The notes: generated by a model not told the origin, from the letters alone. DNA of 64,000 bases from Metaphire vulgaris (GCA_018105865.1 CM030849.1:1961013-2025012), one strand, 5' to 3'; positions 32,768 to 43,668 are shown, numbered from the stretch's first letter. Translations and numbers: made by a program.

Positions 32768-32863
32768 CTTCTGTTGTCGCATGAACTCCTGGGACATCGC
32801 CAAGATTTTACTGATGGTTTCCTCCAATTGAGGAATTGCTTTAAGAATAGGATATTGTCCAAT
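32768..32863 (-). CDS. RNF213: RNF213-like exon 32, AAA3-AAA4 linker
   Basis: 32 codons, IGQYPILKAIPQLEETISKI to QEFMRQQK. Acceptor TTTACAG|ATT. The donor CAGAAG|GTTATCATCATC sits at the start of an (ATC)n tract. A SPIN-like hAT element lies 94 bp upstream of the exon. Confidence 0.88.
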
Positions 32864-32956
32864 CTGTAAAAAGCAATGTTAAAAGTCACTGCCTCCATTC
32901 TATAGCAAGTACTTGCCCTCTGGATTACATATGCCTCCAAAAATAAATCACTATAT

Positions 32957-33306
32957 CAGTGGTTCTCAACCTTTATAGTGCCGTGACCCCTTTAATTCAA
33001 TTTCCCATGATGTGGCGACCCCCCAACCGTAAAATCACTTTCGTTCATAATGTAAACTGCAAAAGTAATAATGCTACGACAATTAAAATGTTTGAAATCA
33101 TTATTATTCGATTGTCTGCAATGTCTATCCTCAAATGACAATTATGGTTTTAAAAACTAGAAACTACCAATGGGAAAATTTTGTACAATTACAAGTTTTG
33201 TGCATAAAAAAGAGACAACCCCATATTTCCGAAGGTTTCAGGCGAACCCAGGCAAATCGTCATTCGACCCCCGCCGGGGTCGCGACCCACAGGTTGAGAA
33301 CCGCTG
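32957..33306. mobile_element. SPIN-like hAT non-autonomous element
   Basis: 350 bp with ends CAGTGGTTCTCAACC and GGTTGAGAACCGCTG. The flanks CACTATAT and CACTAAAT are an 8-bp duplication with one mismatch. The right end, read inward on the minus strand (CAGCGGTTCTCAACCTGTGG, then GTCGCGACCCC and a GGGTTCGCCTGA-like block), closely resembles SPIN hAT elements as I remember them. Confidence 0.82.
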
Positions 33307-33519
33307 CACTAAATGCATCAAAAGTTCTAGTCCGGGACTGGCCAAACCCATAGAAGATGTGAGCCACAAATGATTTTCAAAAGCTTGGGAGCCACATTGC
33401 CTCAGTTAGACACGAATAATAAAACCAAGAAATTTTAAATGTCCATGAGATCATATGGACATAATATCTTTCCAGTCAAGCATTGACAATTTGTTCCAAC
33501 ACAACTTGAAAATCTTCTC

Positions 33520-33576
33520 TTACGTATCTATGGACCACTTACGTATCTATGGACCACTTACGTATCTATGGACCAT
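33520..33576. repeat. Tandem triplication over a splice donor, 19-bp unit
   Basis: TTACGTATCTATGGACCAC three times; the third is trimmed at its end. Each carries the donor TAC|GTAAG on the minus strand. Confidence 0.92.
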
Positions 33577-33695
33577 CTGCCGGATGTACAGGGTCTCGAC
33601 CTCGGCGCTGAGTTGACCAAAGTCCCAAACCAGCGGCAGCATACTCTGCGGCAGCGACTGTACTCGATAGACCAACTGCCTCATTGGAATACGGC
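33562..33695 (-). CDS. RNF213: RNF213-like exon 31, AAA3 lid, with repeated donor
   Basis: Codes RIPMRQLVYRVQSLPQSMLP to EVETLYIRQMVHRY. The 3' end of the exon and its donor (GGTCCATAGATAC|GTAAG) occur three times in tandem at 19-bp spacing (33520-33576). Coordinates given use the most proximal donor, which alone keeps phase 0 with the next exon. Confidence 0.9.
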
Positions 33696-33989
33696 CTACA
33701 CATAAAAGTCACCACGATTGTAAACCGTAACAAAAATTACATTTGAATAGGCACAGGTTAAGTAAGGCAAGTGCTAGAATCAATAAATAAGATTTCTTTC
33801 AACAGCAAAGCCAATGGTTTAATTTTAATTTGTTAAAATTTTATTATTTTATTATATTTGATCAAATAAAATATTTGCACTAAAACCTTTTAATTGTGTT
33901 AATTTTTTCATTGCTATCAATTCTTTAACGCGTTAAAAACCTCATTAACCTGCTATGATAACAATACCATGATATTTAAAACAACAAAA

Positions 33990-34031
<42 letters not shown>

Positions 34032-34039
34032 TCATTTAC

Positions 34040-34122
34040 CTAGTTTGTCTCTGGTCTGTCGAGCCTCAATGTGGTATCCAAGACCAGCATGCTCCAATCT
34101 TTGTATCATTTCATCTGAATGC
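34040..34122 (-). CDS. RNF213: RNF213-like exon 30, AAA3 C-terminal
   Basis: Codes HSDEMIQRLEHAGLGYHIEA then RQTRDKL. Joined to the previous exon it gives NPYRKHSDEMIQRLEHAGLG. The acceptor TTGTAG|G fits phase; an AG eight bases further in does not. Confidence 0.93.
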
Positions 34123-34724
34123 CTACAAGGTTCCAACCTCCTCAGTACATTATGAACATGCTGCTTTAATTAAAAATTACATCCACTGCTAATGGACCAA
34201 GGGTGATATTTGCAGGGGCAAAAGTGGGGAGAATTTCTCGGTCACTGCCTACTGATTTCCCTCTCCTTCCCCACGGGCCCACCCTATATATATGACAAGG
34301 GGTAGTTTCATGTCGTCACTAGCTTATTTGACTAACTTATTTAGCATAACGAAACAATCAAACTCAAAACACCATATGACATAAAGTAAAAGCACAAAGA
34401 TCATTTTGAAAATAATCACCACAAATCCTTAGCTACATATAAGAGTTACAGTTATTTTGACCAAACCAAACATCTTGATACAGAACCCTAGAACCTTAAG
34501 TCACAGACAAATTTGTATTTTTCTACTCAATAATATAACATTTTTAAAATTTTCATGTGCAGGTGTACCACTGTGCACCTGAAATTAATTAGAAAGAAGG
34601 TGAAAATCAGGAAATAGTAGTCAGAATCAATGTACTGTAAGTACCTTTATCAAGTCTAGTTAGTACTAATGCATTCAAATATTAGTACCAGTGGAAATCA
34701 CAGTAAATGTGAGAATAAATATTA

Positions 34725-34892
34725 GCAGCTTAGCCATGGTTCAGGAATGTGGGGAGGGGGCACATTGACACTCCCTCGTATTCCCTTTGCACATGCTACC
34801 TACCCCCACCCCTAAAATTTCTCAACGGGCTTGCCCAGATCCCATGACAAGTCTCAATCAGGATGGGGCCACAGCCCCCATGACTACGCCTA
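34725..34892. mobile_element. Decayed CAGTGGCGTAGC-like MITE
   Basis: AGCTTAGCCATGGTTCAGGA at the left and CATGACTACGCC at the right with a GGGGGCACATTGAC-type body. Confidence 0.5.
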
Positions 34893-35102
34893 CAATTAAC
34901 CACAACCACTGACGAATAACCATTTTATTTAACATGTGAAGTAGCCAGTAGTACTGGTTATGTTTAGCACTAGTTTAATTGGCAGTAATATATGGTAGCT
35001 ATCCAGAACATTGACCATTGTAATTTATGCTGTATTTTCAATTGCTAGGTGTCCTAGCAGTACTTGTATGATATGCCACCTTAATGATGAAAATGATAAA
35101 GA

Positions 35103-35133
35103 TGATGATGATGATGATTATTATTATTATTAT

Positions 35134-35199
<66 letters not shown>

Positions 35200-35212
35200 C
35201 AGCAGCAGCAGT

Positions 35213-35248
<36 letters not shown>

Positions 35249-35310
35249 CAGTAGCAGTAGCAGTAGCAGTAGCAGTAGTAGTAGTAGTAGTAGAAGTAGT
35301 AGTAGTATGT
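35103..35310. repeat. GAT/ATT/AGT/AGC compound array
   Basis: About 200 bp of triplets beside exon 29. Confidence 0.94.
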
Positions 35311-35324
35311 TTCAACAAGTTTAC

Positions 35325-35569
35325 TTTCTGTATGGATTGCAGGCAGCGATGATCTTCAGTCCATACGTAGAAGGGAGCGGCTCGCCCCCGATCGTCCCAT
35401 CGCACATGATCTCCTTGATCATCCCGATCGCCTCCGTGGTGTTTGCCTCGTCGAAAAACAAGACGGTCTTGATCTGGAAATCCGGAAATTCTTCTCTATT
35501 CAACCGCGCCAGTCTCGCCGCCTCCCTGACCTTCCGTTCGATGTCGACCGCGGTCGTACCACCGTGCAC
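35325..35569 (-). CDS. RNF213: RNF213-like exon 29, AAA3 Walker B
   Basis: Starts VHGGTTAVDIERKVREAARL; Walker B is TVLFFDEANTTEAI with the catalytic DE pair, followed by GLKIIAACNPYR (sensor 1 Asn). Acceptor TTTCAG|GTG, donor AGAAA|GTAAAC. A roughly 200-bp AGT-type microsatellite begins about 15 bp beyond the donor. Confidence 0.97.
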
Positions 35570-35619
35570 CTGAAATATTTATCATTCGTTCGTTCATTCA
35601 TTCGTTCATTCATTTCCAT

Positions 35620-35815
35620 GGGCGCAATACCCGTTGGTGTCTATTGCAATTTGAGTTAACTTCCCCCATTCGTTTCTGTCTTGTGTGGCTTTGTAAGCTT
35701 CAAGCTTCATATATGTGAAATTGTCCATGTTGCACCATTCTTTAATATTGTCTATACATTCCATTACTCCGAGCATGATTCTTCTTATGAAAGGTTTATA
35801 GTTCATAATAGTCAT
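35620..35815 (-). mobile_element. LINE ORF2 tail
   Basis: Minus strand NIKEWCNMDNFTYMKLEAYK then ATQDRNEWGKLTQ. Confidence 0.6.
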
Positions 35816-35861
35816 CATCATCATTATTATTATTAAAAATTATTATTATTATTATTATCAT

Positions 35862-36035
35862 TACAGTGAAACCCGCTTAATTGCATAGGTGCCGTGCAAG
35901 CCTTGCTTATGTGATTAACTAGGCTATGCGAATAGATAATTAATTGTACGCACAAAACACTGGTTAGGGTTTTATGTTGTTATGCAATTATGCGGGTTAT
36001 GCAATTAAGCGGTATGCGATTATGTGTGATCCACT

Positions 36036-36038
<3 letters not shown>
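35862..36038. mobile_element. Mariner-like MITE (CAGTGAAACCCGCTTAAT)
   Basis: TA|CAGTGAAACCCGCTTAATTG ... GCAATTAAGCGG plus GTGATCCACTG|TA, embedded in an (ATT)n array, 75 bp from exon 28. Confidence 0.72.
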
Positions 36039-36070
<32 letters not shown>

Positions 36071-36112
36071 GCTTTATTTTAATCTATTTACTTTAAAAGT
36101 CTATTTACAAAC

Positions 36113-36233
36113 CTTCATTAGAACCATGTTGGTGATTTCTGCTCCAGGTGGCTTCCACAGGTTGCACATGAACTTTATGAGTCTTGTCTTCCCACACCCG
36201 GTCTCTCCCATCACGATAACAGGAATGTCACAC
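36113..36233 (-). CDS. RNF213: RNF213-like exon 28, AAA3 Walker A
   Basis: Codes CDIPVIVMGETGCGKTRLIK then FMCNLWKPPGAEITNMVLMK. The P-loop GETGCGKT is fully canonical, with lysine and threonine for phosphate and Mg2+, so AAA3 should be an active ATPase as in vertebrates. Acceptor CGCAG|G, donor ATGAAG|GTTTGT. Confidence 0.97.
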
Positions 36234-36496
36234 CTGCGTAACAACAACAGTAGGAATGACAAAACGATTGTGTGCATTTTTATAGCACCATTTTTCAACA
36301 ATTTAAAGGCAAAATCAGTATTGAGAGTCCATCCGCAAAAGGTCATGTTGGCTAATTTTCAAAAAAGGATTATTGAGAAAGTAAGCAAAACCAAAGAAAC
36401 ACAACAATAAAATGTTATAAATTTCAAATGAGGATATTCAAGCAATCCAATCAAAAGTCTAAAAATGAATGAATGGATGCATGCATGAATGGATGA

Positions 36497-36561
<65 letters not shown>

Positions 36562-36873
36562 CTTGACAATTTATATAGCACTCTATAACGTAGCTTGATG
36601 CCAAAAAGCAAGAGCACTTTACATAAATGGATGGGTGGTTTGATGTATGTTTGCATGAATGGATGGATGCATAGATGGATTTATGGGTTAGGCGGGTTGG
36701 TGTATGAATGAATAGATGGATGCATGAATGGATGAATGTATGGATGGATGGATGGATGGATGGATTGGATGGGTTGATGTATGCACAAATAGATGAATGA
36801 TTGAATGTATGTATACATTAATGGATGGATGGATGATTTCAATTTCTGTTTACCAGGCAACCATTACACACAG

Positions 36874-36905
<32 letters not shown>

Positions 36906-36945
36906 ACACAAACACACACACACACATTAAGAACAGATTTGAAAC

Positions 36946-37068
36946 CTGAATCTCATGTAGATTGCCAGCATTTTCTTGACATTGTCAGCTGTCAGTTCGT
37001 ACGTTGCATCTGGGTCGTACATCAGTTCAATGCCAAGAATCAGACACATGTTTGTAATCTTTTGGCAT
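36946..37068 (-). CDS. RNF213: RNF213-like exon 27, AAA3 N-terminal helix
   Basis: Codes CQKITNMCLILGIELMYDPD to MLAIYMRF, the segment leading into the AAA3 P-loop. Acceptor TTTGCAG|A, donor TTCAG|GTTTCA. The 1.9-kb intron upstream carries the nested MITE pair and the piggyBac copy. Confidence 0.94.
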
Positions 37069-37152
37069 CTGCAAAAAGTGACAAAGAATGCGCTGAAACT
37101 CAAAAAATTTCTGAGAGAAGTACAATGTTGATCTTGGCATCTGGTTCTAGCC

Positions 37153-37506
37153 CGGTGTTTCATCAAGACTCCAGGCATTTTGGCAGGGGTGGGAAATTGA
37201 CTAGGCTTGAGGGGAAGAGACAAAGTTCAATGCAAAAATGTGTGTAAAGGAATTTTGAGGTTTTGGGGGGATCTCCCCCTAAAAGCAGTGGCGGCTCTAA
37301 GATTTGGCAAGTGGGGGGCCGTTGGGGTGGCAACTTCTAATCATGGGGGCCAACCATTTGTTGTTTAATGTATGTAGCATTAAGTATAGGGTCCCAACTG
37401 GGGGGGGCCACTGGAGGGGCCAGGCACTCAGTAGGGGGAGGGGGCACGGGCTCCCTGGCCCCTCCGGTGGAGCCGCCACTGCCTACAAGGCCTGGAATAA
37501 ACACTG
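37153..37506. mobile_element. CAGTGTTTTATCCAG-family MITE interrupted by another MITE
   Basis: Outer element from CGGTGTTTCATCAAGAC to GGAATAAACACTG; its right part is split by the element at 37286-37481. Confidence 0.75.
37286..37481. mobile_element. hAT-type MITE (CAGTGGCGGCTC ends), nested
   Basis: 196 bp with inverted ends CAGTGGCGGCTC / GAGCCGCCACTG and flanks CCTAAAAG / CCTACAAG (7 of 8). A partial second copy lies at 17482-17600. Confidence 0.83.
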
Positions 37507-37552
37507 CCCTAGTCACTGCAAGGCAACCTTGGACAAGTTGGAATTGTCTTAA

Positions 37553-38922
37553 CCCCTTTAGCGTGTAATAAAATTTTCCAAGACGTTACCAATGTGTGTT
37601 ATTAATTTTGGAGAATAACGTTATTTTGAACTGTTAACATGTACTTTTTAAACTTACTATATTTCAGGCTATATAGAAGCTACAAAGATGTGGTTTGCAT
37701 CATTGTTTAGCATTTTTATTGTACTTACCATCCATCCGTGCCAAAAAAGAAATTTCGGGGGTTGGGTCCACCCTACAGACCAAAATATGACCTCCTCCCA
37801 AAAATACGTTCAAAGGTCAATAAAAATTTTTTTTCAGCGGTGACCCCCCTAGGTTCAGCGGCAAAGTTGTAGGTTGGTGTCTTTGGAACAGATTAGTTCA
37901 AAAATTTTGAAGATGGGACCCAATTTGGGGAGTTATGGTGTTTCTACACCAGGCATCGGAGAAGTGACATTTTTTTGAGAATCTCAAATCTGAAACATCT
38001 TGCAGGCTATATAGAAGCTACAAGGATGTGGTTTGCATCATTGTTTAGCATTTTTATTGTACTTACCATCCATCCGTGCCAATCAAAATTTGGGGTTTGG
38101 CCCACTCTACAGGCCAAAATATGACCCCCTGCCAAAAATTTTCTTCTAAGGTCAATAAAAGAAAATTTTCAGTGGTGACCCCCCTAGGTTCAGCAGTACA
38201 GTTGTAGGTGGGTGTCTTTGGAACAGATCAGTTCAAAAATTATGTAGATCGGTCCTATGGTAGATAATCAAAGACAGGAAAACTAGCAGCTCATCCATAC
38301 CCACGTCCTCCCATTTGAGCAACCTTGAGTGCCTGGCCAAGGTTACTTGCTGCAATTGTGCTGCCCTCCTGTTAGTTTCCAACAGCATTACCCCAAGTAT
38401 TTCCGTGGTAAAAATAACTTGAAGTAATCCATGGGGATTTGGTGGGAGGAATGTCGACCTTCATACCTGACTCCCCAGTGAACGTCCCATTGGAACTCCT
38501 GCCCCACCTCGTACCCCTCCGTCTCGCCGCTGTCCCCGGAACTTCGCGTCTTCCGAGGACCGCTCGTCACCGCTCCACATAACATCATCGCCGGTGTCTT
38601 GATTCGGAGAGATCATCGTCCGATCGGCGATTCCATGACCATTTCCAAAGCTTCAGCCGCTAACCTCTTTCTCGACGCCATCTTTTCAACAACAACGACC
38701 CCCTCTTCCAGCCTCAAACGATTCTATTTTTAGGAATAGACTGGCTCAGCGCGCCATTGAACGCAGAATATGTCAATAAATGCCTAGATCGCTTTTGACG
38801 TGCTCAGCTCGGGCAAACATATAGATACGGGTCTGTGAAGTTCATGACGAACTGGACTCGGGGCTAACATATAAGGCGGCGCCATCTTTGACGTCCTGGG
38901 CTCGGGGCAAACGCTAAAGAGG
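37553..38922 (-). mobile_element. Defective piggyBac-like transposon
   Basis: The element begins CCCCTTTAGCGTG after a TTAA at 37549 and ends CGCTAAAGAGG before a TTAA at 38923, the target duplication typical of piggyBac. On the minus strand 38590-38270 reads MDYFKLFLPRKYLGVMLLET and then NRRAAQLQQV, which I recognise as the N-terminal part of a pi​ggyBac/PGBD4-type transposase. Only this fragment remains, so the copy is non-autonomous. A block of about 240 bp (37675-37915) is repeated at 38008-38255. It lies in the intron between exons 26 and 27. Confidence 0.85.
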
Positions 38923-39038
38923 TTAAGACAGACAACTCATCGCCGTCGTTGTCGTCATCATCATCATCATCACCATCATCAACAACAACAAACAGCATAA
39001 ATAAGCAGCACAGAAAGAACTTTGGTAAACAGACTCAC

Positions 39039-39236
39039 CTTGGCAGAGCATCAAAGTTTTCGGTCAGGTTAACATGGTTATTGACGAGCGCGTCATACAA
39101 CACCCGAGGCACTGCGTTCTGCATCAGAATTCTATTGGTTGCTGGCTCGAGGATGTCGCCCGTGTTGGGGTCGACGATGAAACCCATGAAGGAAAACGAA
39201 GTCCCATCGTCGTTGAAGAAAAGATACGGGTGTGGG
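39039..39236 (-). CDS. RNF213: RNF213-like exon 26, entry to AAA3
   Basis: Starts PHPYLFFNDDGTSFSFMGFI and ends VNLTENFDALP, a stretch found immediately before AAA3 in the family. Acceptor ATCTAG|C, donor CCAAG|GTGAGT. Confidence 0.94.
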
Positions 39237-39372
39237 CTAGATTTCAACAAAAAGAGAGACAAATTTCAACGACAAGCATATCTATTAGACTGGGTTACAA
39301 CTATTCGAAAAATTCGACACAATTCAGAGCAACAAGCTATCAGAATGATTACTTTTACAGCATTTACCAACA

Positions 39373-39373
<1 letters not shown>

Positions 39374-39440
<67 letters not shown>

Positions 39441-39462
39441 ATAATAATAATAATAATAATAA
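39374..39462. repeat. (ACT)n then (AAT)n microsatellite
   Basis: In the intron between exons 25 and 26. Confidence 0.94.
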
Positions 39463-39767
39463 CTGGATTGTAAGTGGTTTAGTAGGATTTCTCCTCTGTC
39501 ACTTGCATCCCTCTGTTCCAACTTCTGCTTATTTGCTACAACTTTGATTTAACAAAAGCGAATACAATTTGCAGTATCAATCAATCAATCGATTAATTAA
39601 TCAATCAATAGACTTCTATGGCGCCACTATAAAAAAAGAACATCTATTAAATTTCAGTTATTCATAATTACTGTTCTCATCCATTCATCACCATCAAGGA
39701 ATGCAGACAAAGATGTTTCAAAGTTGTTCAAATGATTTAAAATCACCACTGTCTACATTTTTCTCAC

Positions 39768-39829
39768 CTCGTTTCCCATCTTCTTTTCAGCCCGTAGCCT
39801 CCCAAGAAATCATGTTCTCCGTCATTGTC
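39768..39829 (-). CDS. RNF213: RNF213-like exon 25
   Basis: Codes DNDGEHDFLGGYGLKRRWET. The GLKRRWE motif and exact phase 2 join to SPHPYLFFNDDG in the next exon support it although it is only 62 bp. Acceptor TCTTAAG|GAC, donor ACGAG|GTGAGA. Confidence 0.83.
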
Positions 39830-40185
39830 CTTAAGAAAATATGCCGAAAAGATCAATGCCTAGGTTTTAAAATGCTAATAAAATAAAGCAAACCTCACAC
39901 GTGAAATAATATAAAATAACTCACTAACTCAACCAACCAACCAACCAATCAATACAACATCAGGCCAAGTTCTATAGGAATCTGTGGCCTGAAGTTGTAT
40001 CAGTGATTTGATTTTATATTACTTAACTTGTGAGGCTTTGCTTTCATTATCATTTTAAAATTTCACAAGAAATATCAGCAAATGAAATGCAAAATACCAG
40101 TAACAGTGATTTTTACAGCGATTACATAACAGCAAAAGTAAAAGTAAAAGTAAAAGTAAAATATGTTAAAATGTGCTGAACTAAC

Positions 40186-40254
40186 TTCATCTGGTAACTG
40201 CAGAGTCACTTCTGGAGGTTCCTCAGAAATTGTAAGAGATCGAGTTGCAAAGTC
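40186..40254 (-). CDS. RNF213: RNF213-like exon 24
   Basis: 23 codons, DFATRSLTISEEPPEVTLQL then PDE. Acceptor TGTAG|GAC, donor GATGAA|GTTAGT; phase 0 to 0. The motif DFAT.SL follows the preceding exon in the family. Confidence 0.87.
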
Positions 40255-40441
40255 CTACAGCAAAATATAAACAAACAGTCAATCAGTCAGTAATTCAATC
40301 AGTCAGATGATAAGTAAATCAATCAACCAATCAATCAACCAAGCATGTAATTGATCAGTCAACAGATTGGTCAATGAATCAATCAATGCAATAATCAATG
40401 GTGGATCAATGGGTCAATCAATGGATCGATTGATCGATCAA

Positions 40442-40660
40442 TTGCTCACTCACTCACTCGCTCACTCACTCAATCACACACTCACTCACTCACTCAATCA
40501 CTAACTCAATCACTCACTCAATCACTCACTCACACTCACTCACTCACTCACTCACTCACTCACTCAATCACTCACTCAATCACTCACTCAATCACTCACT
40601 CAATCACTCACTCACTAAATCACTCACTCACTAAATCAATCAACTAACCAACCAACCAGC
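40442..40660. repeat. (ACTC)n/(AATC)n tetramer array
   Basis: About 220 bp of CACT with CAAT variants in a higher-order ACTCACTCAATC pattern. A related CACTCAC array is at 48815-49020. Confidence 0.9.
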
Positions 40661-40866
40661 CAACCAATCAATCAATCAACTTACCGGTATACATCAACTA
40701 GCATAATGCCTGGAGCATTAACACATGGCATGACCAATTCAAACTGAACGAGACTCAGATCAACAAATAAACACGTCAAATTTTAAACATAAAAAATACC
40801 AAAAAAAGACATATCTACCGTTTTAAAATTTGCCAAAATCATCAGAATGCCACCGCGTCAAATTAC

Positions 40867-41035
40867 CTTTGACATCTGCATCATGAACTGGACGACGAAG
40901 TGAAGGAAACCGGGGAGATCGGGTGCCAAAACGTCGGAGCAGAAGTCCGAATCTTCGCACGACTGCAGCTGAACGCTGAGAAAGTTGACGAAATGTCGCA
41001 GCTCCGACCAAGACGGGTCGCGAATTCCACAGTGA
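40867..41035 (-). CDS. RNF213: RNF213-like exon 23
   Basis: Codes HCGIRDPSWSELRHFVNFLS to FVVQFMMQMSK. The signature HCGIRDPSWSELR is diagnostic for RNF213. Acceptor TTTCAG|T, donor AAAG|GTAATT. Confidence 0.95.
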
Positions 41036-41076
41036 CTGAAACGACACAGAAAATCTAAAACTTCAGGAACAAAAAC

Positions 41077-41181
41077 TACAGAAGAACTCCTTAATAACGT
41101 ACTTGGTTACACCATATACTCAGCTATAATGTACCAAATTTTACAGACCCGCTAAGTACGTTATAATGAAGCTCTACTGTA
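41077..41181. mobile_element. Internally deleted 175-bp-family MITE
   Basis: Both ends present (TACAGAAGAACTCCTTAATA / TTATAATGAAGCTCTACTGT), middle missing. Confidence 0.68.
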
Positions 41182-41423
41182 GTCCGCTAAAATTCAATTC
41201 AAGCGAATATGCACAACAACCAATACTATGACTGATCTCTGAAACTGAATACTAGAGTGGTGCTATAGAAGTTCATAAATAACAATAATAAAAAATAAAT
41301 AAAAATTTAAAATAAAAAAAAAAAAATAATAATAATCTTTTGCAGTACGTTTTGAAATACCCATCGGCTGATACATTTGAGTATTAGAAGTGGAGCTATA
41401 GAAGTTCATATATAATAATAATG

Positions 41424-41479
<56 letters not shown>

Positions 41480-41553
41480 CCGTTGCAGTATGTTTTGAAA
41501 TACCCATTGGCTGATACATTTGAGTATTAGAAATGGTACTATAGAAGTTCATA

Positions 41554-41616
<63 letters not shown>

Positions 41617-41740
41617 TCTTTGCAGTATGGATTTGAACTACCCATTGGCTGATACATTTGAGTATAAGAAATGGCGCTATAGAAGCTCATAAATAATAAC
41701 ATACTGAGGCAGTCGCCACACATATTCCAATCGCCCGTAC

Positions 41741-41936
41741 CTCAGAAGGCATCGAATGCATTCGACCGGGTCTCCCTGGGGAACTTCGCTCAGAATACCA
41801 TGAAGCTCCTGGTTTCTGTCGAAACGAGTGAGATACTGAAACGGTCGCTGGAACATTACACTCAGAAACTCTTTCTCGTCCATCGTCTGGTCGTGGTTCG
41901 TGATGGTGACGCTGGTGTTGTAGCGTCTGCAAACAT
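41741..41936 (-). CDS. RNF213: RNF213-like exon 22, AAA2-AAA3 linker
   Basis: Codes VCRRYNTSVTITNHDQTMDE to VECIRCLL, with FQRPFQYLTRFDRNQEL, a strongly conserved RNF213 motif. Acceptor TTTTTAG|AT, donor CTGAG|GTACGG. Confidence 0.92.
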
Positions 41937-42150
41937 CTAAAAAATCGATCAATCATTCGGTTGATTAAATAAATCAACAAACCAATCAATAAACCAGAGA
42001 TCCAATCAATCGATTCATAAAAATTTAAAAAAAAAAAAAATAATAATAATGTGATTTAAAGTGGATTAAGGAGGCTAAGTAAGCCTTTGTGAAAACCATG
42101 GTTATTATTATTATTGTTAACGTTGACAATTTATATAGCGCTATACAATA

Positions 42151-42199
<49 letters not shown>

Positions 42200-42249
42200 T
42201 GATTTAAAGTGGACTAAGGAGGCTAAGTAAGCCTGTGTGAAAACCATGG

Positions 42250-42291
<42 letters not shown>

Positions 42292-42361
42292 TTGACGATT
42301 TATATAGCGTTATACAATAATATATAGTATATAATAATATACTCGAGGCAGAAATATAAAG

Positions 42362-42540
42362 TACAGTAGAGATTCGATATAATGGACTCGAGTATAGCAT
42401 ATGCTTGGTTATAACGTACCGCAGCGTACGGTCCCGTGAGATGCACTATCATAATGGATGGTATTGGATAAAACATACCTCTGAATTAACGTACTTAATT
42501 TTGCAGAGTTCCAAGTATGCTATAACAAAGTTCTACTGTA
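42362..42540. mobile_element. Mariner-like MITE, 175-bp family
   Basis: TACAGTAGAGATTCGATATA ... AACAAAGTTCTACTGTA; 59 bp from exon 21. Confidence 0.8.
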
Positions 42541-42598
42541 TGAAGTATAACGTACAAAGTATAAAGCACATAGATGTAAAAACTCGTAATGCTTTTAC

Positions 42599-42665
42599 CA
42601 TTTCCACGTCCACTCAAAATGTCCAGACTATCCTTCGGAGACCAGCAAGTTACTGTCGGCAAAAG
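42599..42665 (-). CDS. RNF213: RNF213-like exon 21, AAA2-AAA3 linker
   Basis: Codes LLPTVTCWSPKDSLDILSGR then GN. Acceptor TTTTCCAG|CTT was chosen because it fits phase 0; a longer 5' extension cannot be excluded. Donor AAATG|GTAAAA. Confidence 0.75.
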
Positions 42666-43087
42666 CTGGAAAATGTGATGTACATATTGGAGTTCCTGAC
42701 TGCGCCGATCCGACTTGAACAAAACAAGAACACAGTATTCCAAGTTGCAAATTGTATGTATACATGTATACATGCATGTATGTATACATGTACATATACA
42801 TGCACATGCAAATTAAGACACAGCAGCTCTTAAATTCATTCAAAAGTACTGTGTTAACACAGATTCCGGTCCGATATCCTGGGTTTGACCTGGGTTTGAT
42901 CTCGATCTTGCATGACTGTGATTTGGTGGGTGCCATCTGCTGATGCTTCTATGCATCCTGAAATGGCGCTATAGAAGTTTAAGTCTAGAATTATGAAATT
43001 GGAAATTAAAGTAACATACTGTCATAATATTATTATTCTTTAAAAACACTTTAAATAGTGCACCAAAGAAATTTACACCCAACCAAT

Positions 43088-43446
43088 GTTCCTGTTCAAA
43101 CCCTTTGGCGATGGCAGCTGAGTAGCAGCTTATGGTAATCCGCGGAGTAAACAGGCACATTGCATGAGAACACTGTTATTATGTTACGTTATTCAGACAA
43201 TTTATATAGCGCCGTACGCATGGCGTCTACCAAAGTCAAAGGCGCTGTACATATTTAACATTCATAAGAAGTCGCAAAATAAATGTGTCTTCAAGTTCTT
43301 CGCAAATTGATCGTAGGAGTTCGAAGAGGCCCCGTAACATGTAACTTGCACCAGTCGACTGGCTGAGGGCCCTGGAAACGGAGATCAGCTCCGACCTGTG
43401 AGCCTTTGGGTTAGCCCTGAGAGCTCAGGAAGGACTTTACTTACTT
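43088..43446 (+). mobile_element. tRNA-derived SINE, family A body, interrupted
   Basis: GCGATGGCAGCTGAGTAGCA and AGTAAACAGGCACATTGCAT resume after an insertion (about 43190-43320) with ACTTGCACCAGTCGACTGGC ... CCTGAGAGCTCAGGAAGGAC. The insertion is a TATAGCGCC-type repeat. Confidence 0.72.
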
Positions 43447-43630
43447 AACATACAGTTCCACTGTACTTGCTGGTGGAAAAGAATTTTTAATATTTGCCAG
43501 TAAAGTGGTGAAAACACTATGAAGAGAAACTAAAAAGAAAATGATAGCAAAAATGCAAGGAGTGAAATTATGTGCAAAAAATATAGTGAAATGCTCAATG
43601 CTTTCAGTAGCATGAGCAATAATTTAATAA

Positions 43631-43636
<6 letters not shown>

Positions 43637-43668
<32 letters not shown>

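Noticed and set aside
38388..38590. Possible RNF213 exon at 38.4 kb
   Set aside because: It reads as piggyBac transposase and lies inside TTAA-bounded element ends; exon phases 26 to 27 already join without it.
40440..40660. CRISPR-like direct repeats
   Set aside because: A short tetramer array without spacers, in an animal nuclear gene.
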